From Thuidium tamariscinum (Eukaryota > Streptophyta > Bryopsida > Hypnales > Thuidiaceae): a DNA stretch of 64,000 bases. The DNA lies in contig OX344757.2 of NCBI GenBank assembly GCA_947034885.2, positions 5,332,001 to 5,396,000 on the forward strand. Direction: 5' to 3'. Made by a program: the position numbers and the translations under genes. The notes under the pieces are model-generated. The model did no database searches and had not been told where the DNA came from. It saw nothing but the letters and a program-made list of their open reading frames with translations. Positions 59,066 through 64,000 of the stretch are shown here, one piece after another (the stretch's first letter is position 1; every line of letters begins with the position of its first letter).

Positions 59066-61863
59066 GGGGTGTATAGGAGAAATTTCTTACATACAAAGTA
59101 AGAGAGAAGAACCCTAGTGTAACACTAATTGTTCTTCAATACTTTAAAAACAACCTAAATCCAATCACAAGTGAATCCAAAGTGAACAAGTGGGATTCCA
59201 AGTAGGTTTTCACTCTTCCATGAAATGGCCAATCACTTGTATGAGATCCAAGCTTAGTGTGTCTTACTTTTGGATGTTTCTATGTGTACTTTGATGTTAA
59301 TCTAGTTTATACATGCAACAAACGCATCTATATAATTGTTTTCAAAAAAATTGCATACAATCTTAGAAAAATACTCAACTAATTTCTTGGTTTCCTAATC
59401 CATACTCTAATAAACAAACACCATTTTTCTCTCTATCCATCTTCAAAATCAAGAGATCTAGAATAAGTGTCACATTTAGGTCCTTCTACTTTAGGGGGCC
59501 TTTTTATACTTGCACCTTTCAAATGACTTGGATGGTCCAAGTGAGGAGCCTAGTTCACCTAGTTTGTTTCAACCATTTAAGTTCAAGCTTTCATTCTAGA
59601 CACCTAAAAAAAGTGTCATTTTTAGGTTGTTCACAATTAAATCAAAAATAGATAAGGATGAATTAACTACACAAAATGAAGATAACATGTGTTAGAATTG
59701 TTTGGATAAAATCTATCCCTTAGTTATATATTCCCATCAATTTATTCTAAACAAGTCTTAGATCAATGATTATGAATTCAATTGGCAATAAAAGTGTATA
59801 GGTGGTATTGAGGTCATTGTCAATTGGATTTGGCATTTGTTAAGTTGGATATGGATTGGTAAAAGCCTTGAAATAGGTCCTTTTTTGATGTTTATAGGCA
59901 TGTCTATGAATAAAAATGTCTATATTCTATACCTTGAACTAGTACCTTAAGTCTTATAAATTTTTTTATGAAAAACATAAAGCTAGAAAATAATTTTTGC
60001 AATTGTTATATCATTTTTTTGGTTTACTACTAACATTTATTCCCACATATTTTTATAAAAATTGCTTATTGCACTAGTATTTTTGTTCATAATGGGATAA
60101 TTTACCTTGTTTGTTGATATAATGGACAACTTCCAAATTCTAATCCATTGCAAATTTTTGCTTAGATATTTATTCATTGCTACAAATTTCAAAAACTTCA
60201 AATTGAATTTCCCTAAACTTCTAAAATGCTCAAGTTTTTTTCTAAACTTCTTGGAATTTACTCAAAACTAAATTCAAACTTTGAATTTTAATGAAATTTT
60301 GGTTGCTCATATTTCATTGAAGGAGGATTTGTAGGCAATTAGCCATTTAGCTACTAATCTTACATTGTTGTGGATTTAATCTCTCAAGGACCATATCCAT
60401 TGCAAAATGATCAAACATCATATAAATTCATCTATTTTGGATTGTCTTAGATTGGAAAAACAATTCAATTTGTTCTATATAAATTTGTCATTGTTGTAAT
60501 ATTTATAGTCAAAAACAAAAATAAATTAGAAAATATAGCAAAAATATTTCAATTAACTTTCAAAAAATTCAAGAAGTGAAAGCATGAAATGTAAACTAAT
60601 GAGAAGATTTTTAAATTAATCCCTAAAGGACAAGCTTGCTAAATTTAGCAACATAGCAATTTCTGGAAAGTATATGTGACTACAGATTTTCATGTTTTGG
60701 ATCTAAAATTCAATAGAAAGTAGGGACAAGGAATATCTATTGTGTGCACTAAAAATTAGGACATTTGGAAATATGAGTCAAAAGCTATGGCCTAATGTGG
60801 TTGTTTTTTTGGGAACAAGTAATTTGAATAGATTGAAAACAAAAACTTGAAATCGGTTTTTTAGATTAATATATACATGGAAAGCTTTGAATCATTCTAA
60901 TTAGATCAGTGAGTCAAAAATTATTAGGAGTTTTTGTTTGCGGGCAATTATGGATTCCCTACTTTGAAATAAACTTTGAAGTTGTTTGTTTTACTAGATT
61001 TTCAATATTTAAAAAAAATCATAGGATGAAGATTGATCATTACAACATTGCAACCATTAGGATTGGACATTTTCCAATTCCATAACTAAATTCTTAACAA
61101 TTTAGTATTTCAATTCATTCTCTACTTCTTTCTACTTACTATTTTTTCCTATATGTTGTATGATTCCAAATGATGTGAAATTTTTTGAGCATATAGCCAA
61201 CTTTCCTTGAAAAATGGATTCAAAGAAGAACTAGCATTTTGAACCTTTTTTCATGCAATTGTGAGCTTGTAAAAAGCAATTGCCCAATTTTTTGTAGGGC
61301 CAAAGAAAGGATTTTTGATGATTCAAGTGCTAATACCTTGCAATCCTTGCAGTGGAAATTTATGAAACTTTTCCCACATGTTTTCAAGTCAATATACTAC
61401 AAGATCTAATGGTTACAAGTGTCCAAAAATGTTTTCTTTTCCAAATTTTTTTTTTAATACTAAAAATGGGAATTTAGAGGCATTTTTAATGAAAACATAT
61501 TATTTTAGTTTTCACATCCAAAACATGTGTTTGCTAATAATCTATGGGTCAAATTCTACTATTGAAGTAAATGTACCTTTTTATTTAATTAATTTATAAA
61601 TTTTGATATTATTTGCATCCCATTAAATTGGTCTAGAAGGGGAAGGGTGAAAATGGACAATTTTGTCAAATTGGCACAATTCAAGGCATCAAAAATTGTA
61701 ATTTATTTGCACAAATCTTTGAAGTCTAGGAACAATATAGATTCTAGAATACATGGTATAAAAGGTAAAAATATCAAGTTTGTGAAAATATGTCAATTCA
61801 ACAAAATTGATGTTGAAAGAAGGAAATGAATGGAAAAATGGTATCTAATTACTCCCCTTTTTA
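59066..61863. other. Gene-free, very AT-rich stretch
   Basis: No gene, RNA gene or clear repeat is recognised in either strand. Confidence 0.45.
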
Positions 61864-62503
61864 ACCCCTAAATGCCCAAGGCACCCAAATGTGGTGTCAA
61901 AGAAACTTTGAAGTTAAATAAAACCTTACCAAACTTCTATTTTTAGCAATTTATATTTTGAAAAGATTCTTTTTGAAGTCTAATTTTAGCATCAAGAATC
62001 CAATTTTAAAAATGAATGATTATGATTTTTCTATTCAAGATTTAGTGCAAGGGTACCCATTGCAATCTTGACATTCCGTAGGGTTAAGGTCTCTTGGAAA
62101 TGAGCCTCAAATACACTAGATCTTAGAGAAAAAAATCATACTAAAAATTAATTCAAAGAAATTGTAGAGTAGGTTTTGAGAAGCCATAAATTGATTGGGG
62201 TTATGCTTGTTAGGCCCTTCAACCCCATATATTTTTGGTGACCAACTTTTTAGATTTGACATGCAAAAAGAGAGCTCAAAGATTTTCATAGTTTTTACAC
62301 CCTCATGATCAAACATTATAATCTTTCAATCCATAAGTGATATTGTTGTGTTTTCTTTTCCTATGTCATGTCTAACATGTCTACTTTGAATTTGATTGGT
62401 TACAATTCAAAAAAAATTGGTTCAACTTATCAAAATGTTGGATTTTTGTTCAATTTAGAGCAAATTCCAAGAAGCTCAAAACAGGCCTTGGGCATTTAGG
62501 GGT
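61864..62503. repeat. Non-autonomous pogo-type element, copy 2 (640 bp)
   Basis: Same orientation as 7622-8262 and highly similar over the whole length. Complete ACCCCTAAATGCCCAAGGC termini are flanked by TA (61862-61863, 62504-62505). No coding capacity. Confidence 0.85.
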
Positions 62504-64000
62504 TAATTTAATTTCCTTTTAGCCAAATTTCCCCTCTCTTGGAGCAAATGTCAAATGAGAAAATAATTTTCAAGTTTTTTGGAATCAAAATTGTTATTGC
62601 TAAGTTTCATGGCATTTAGTGACTAAACTTCCATACGATTACGATGGAACTAAGTTATGTTCTAGGAATAGCTTGGTCTTGTTGTCAAACTAAAAGCAAC
62701 CCGGCACAGGTCAAAAGTTCAAGTCCAATGTTTTGTCCACAAGTCGGAGAAGTTGCGGCTCCGCCAATTTCCAACAGCCTCACCCTCCAATTTTTGCTTG
62801 CAAATGCGAACTACCCAGAAAAAACTTTTGTCTTCTCTTTTGATTTGTACAAGGAAATCCATCCCCAGCCATCACTACTAGGCTAGAAAAAACACGATTC
62901 CTCTGTTCGTCGATCACTCATTCATGCAAAATTCGAATGGAATCTTTTACAGTAATTAGTCGGCGGTATCGATAAGTACTCGCCATGATTTATCGAGCAG
63001 AAAGTCTCCAAGAGCTATGGTCGATTTCTCTTCCTCGACGACTCGATCCCAAGTTTGTTTTTTTACCTGTCGGTGGCACATCGATCTCCTCCAAGAATCC
63101 TTGAGTGTAGCTCTGATCGATCGCAATGAAGATTTGTCCGTCATTGGGACTTCTTCCTGCCTTGCTTTCGTTACGAGAACCTTCAGAAAATGGTAAGTCT
63201 ATCTCGATACGTACTTCAAGTCAATCTCTGTTCTAAGCTAGCTAGGCTAGCTTTAGATTCTTAAAACCATCTCCCTACCGCTTTCACTTTTCTCCCTGAA
63301 ATCTGTTTTTCTTTAGAATTCGACGATGCTGGCTTCCTGTTACAAGTTTAAATCATATCTCGACGTTTTCTATGACTGTCGGTATACAGTAGCGCGTTTA
63401 ATTGCATTCACGGGTGCTTCGAACGGTGTTGAATCAGCATTCTGTTCACTGGGATTTGCAGCATTTGCTGGACTGTCGGAGAGGAGAGTTAGTCCACCTG
63501 GGTTTGGAAACCTTCGCCGGTTTTCACACGGGATTGGTATCGATGGTATGGATTTCCGACCCTTATTTGCTCACCAGGGTTTTTGGTGTGACTTTAATTC
63601 CTGGTTTGGGTTTTCCCGTGCATGAATTTGGTGTTTCAGGTGGCTGGGTTGCGTGGTTCTTGTCAAGTTAAGGCAATTCGTGTCAGTCACTCCGTGCAGT
63701 TGCAGTTCTGGTTGTTGCGTGAGAAGCGGATATGGAGTATCTAGTTAGTGCTTGCTTAAGAATTAGGAATTTGAGAGCATTATAGTGTCAAGCTGTTCTA
63801 TTCAATTAAGAATGTACTCAACAACAGAGTCTAGATAGGGTTTTTGTGGGGGTGATTTAAGGGTTGGAAATGCGGAGACTGAATAAATATTCGTTTTTAC
63901 AAGAGTTGGACTCTGTTTCACCTAGGGCTTACCAATAGAGAGTGAAACAGAATGAGAGGTTACGTCAAATGGGTATTTTGAATGAACCACAACCCAAAAT
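62504..64000 (+). other. Possible 5' end of an unidentified plus-strand gene
   Basis: From about 62640 the composition becomes less AT-rich. A plausible donor ATG|GTAAGT at about 63193 and a pyrimidine-rich acceptor TTTTTCTTTAG near 63316 would join an ATG to an open frame that runs to 63625 (about 100 codons). The product matches no family I recognise, and an overlapping frame (63402-63671) is equally open. This may be untranslated leader of a gene continuing beyond the window, or a non-coding transcript. Confidence 0.25.

Noticed and set aside
1-64000. CRISPR arrays, rRNA genes, operons or ribosome binding sites
   Set aside because: The window is plant nuclear DNA. No regularly spaced short repeats, rRNA or clear tRNA genes were seen.

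Overview
This window is plant nuclear DNA. Six genes can be read with confidence, set in long AT-rich intergenic stretches packed with small inverted-repeat transposons. Three are intronless germin-like proteins (GLPs), one is a secreted DUF3455 protein, and two are multi-exon housekeeping genes (VPS16 and ARP4) with GT-AG introns of plant type. ARP4 is divergent from an intronless tRNA-binding (AIMP1/Arc1p-like) gene. Plant telo-box motifs (AAACCCTA) lie near the starts of VPS16 and the tRNA-binding gene. Tandem intronless GLPs plus a DUF3455 gene suggest a bryophyte, perhaps a liverwort, but the species is an inference and not proven.

Layout: 1-8.8 kb is gene-free and holds at least six TIR (terminal inverted repeat) elements. 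8.8-13 kb is a large inverted duplication with two almost identical GLP genes head to head. A third, more diverged GLP lies at 15.8-16.5 kb. 16.5-26.2 kb is repeat-rich. A DUF3455 gene is at 26.2-26.8 kb (minus). A decayed pogo/Tigger-type transposase is at 28.1-29.7 kb (minus); its end matches 640-bp non-autonomous elements elsewhere in the window. VPS16 (15 exons, minus) fills 31.2-37.6 kb. A 316-bp purine-rich insert flanked by a 14-bp direct repeat lies just upstream of it. 38.3-43.7 kb is mostly non-genic. ARP4 (19 exons, minus) fills 43.7-50.3 kb and shares a 431-bp promoter region with the tRNA-binding gene at 50.7-51.7 kb (plus). A decayed hAT transposase, a roughly 62-bp tandem repeat and a near-perfect 212-bp hairpin CACTA-type MITE lie at 53-56.5 kb. 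57-64 kb is mostly non-genic.

Functionally the genes fall into separate groups. The GLPs and the DUF3455 protein are predicted secreted, probably apoplastic or wall proteins. VPS16 acts in HOPS/CORVET vacuolar tethering. ARP4 acts in nuclear chromatin-remodelling complexes. The AIMP1/Arc1p-like protein acts in tRNA delivery to aminoacyl-tRNA synthetases. Exon coordinates for VPS16 and ARP4 were built by hand from splice signals, frame continuity and recalled homologous proteins; all exon phases close.
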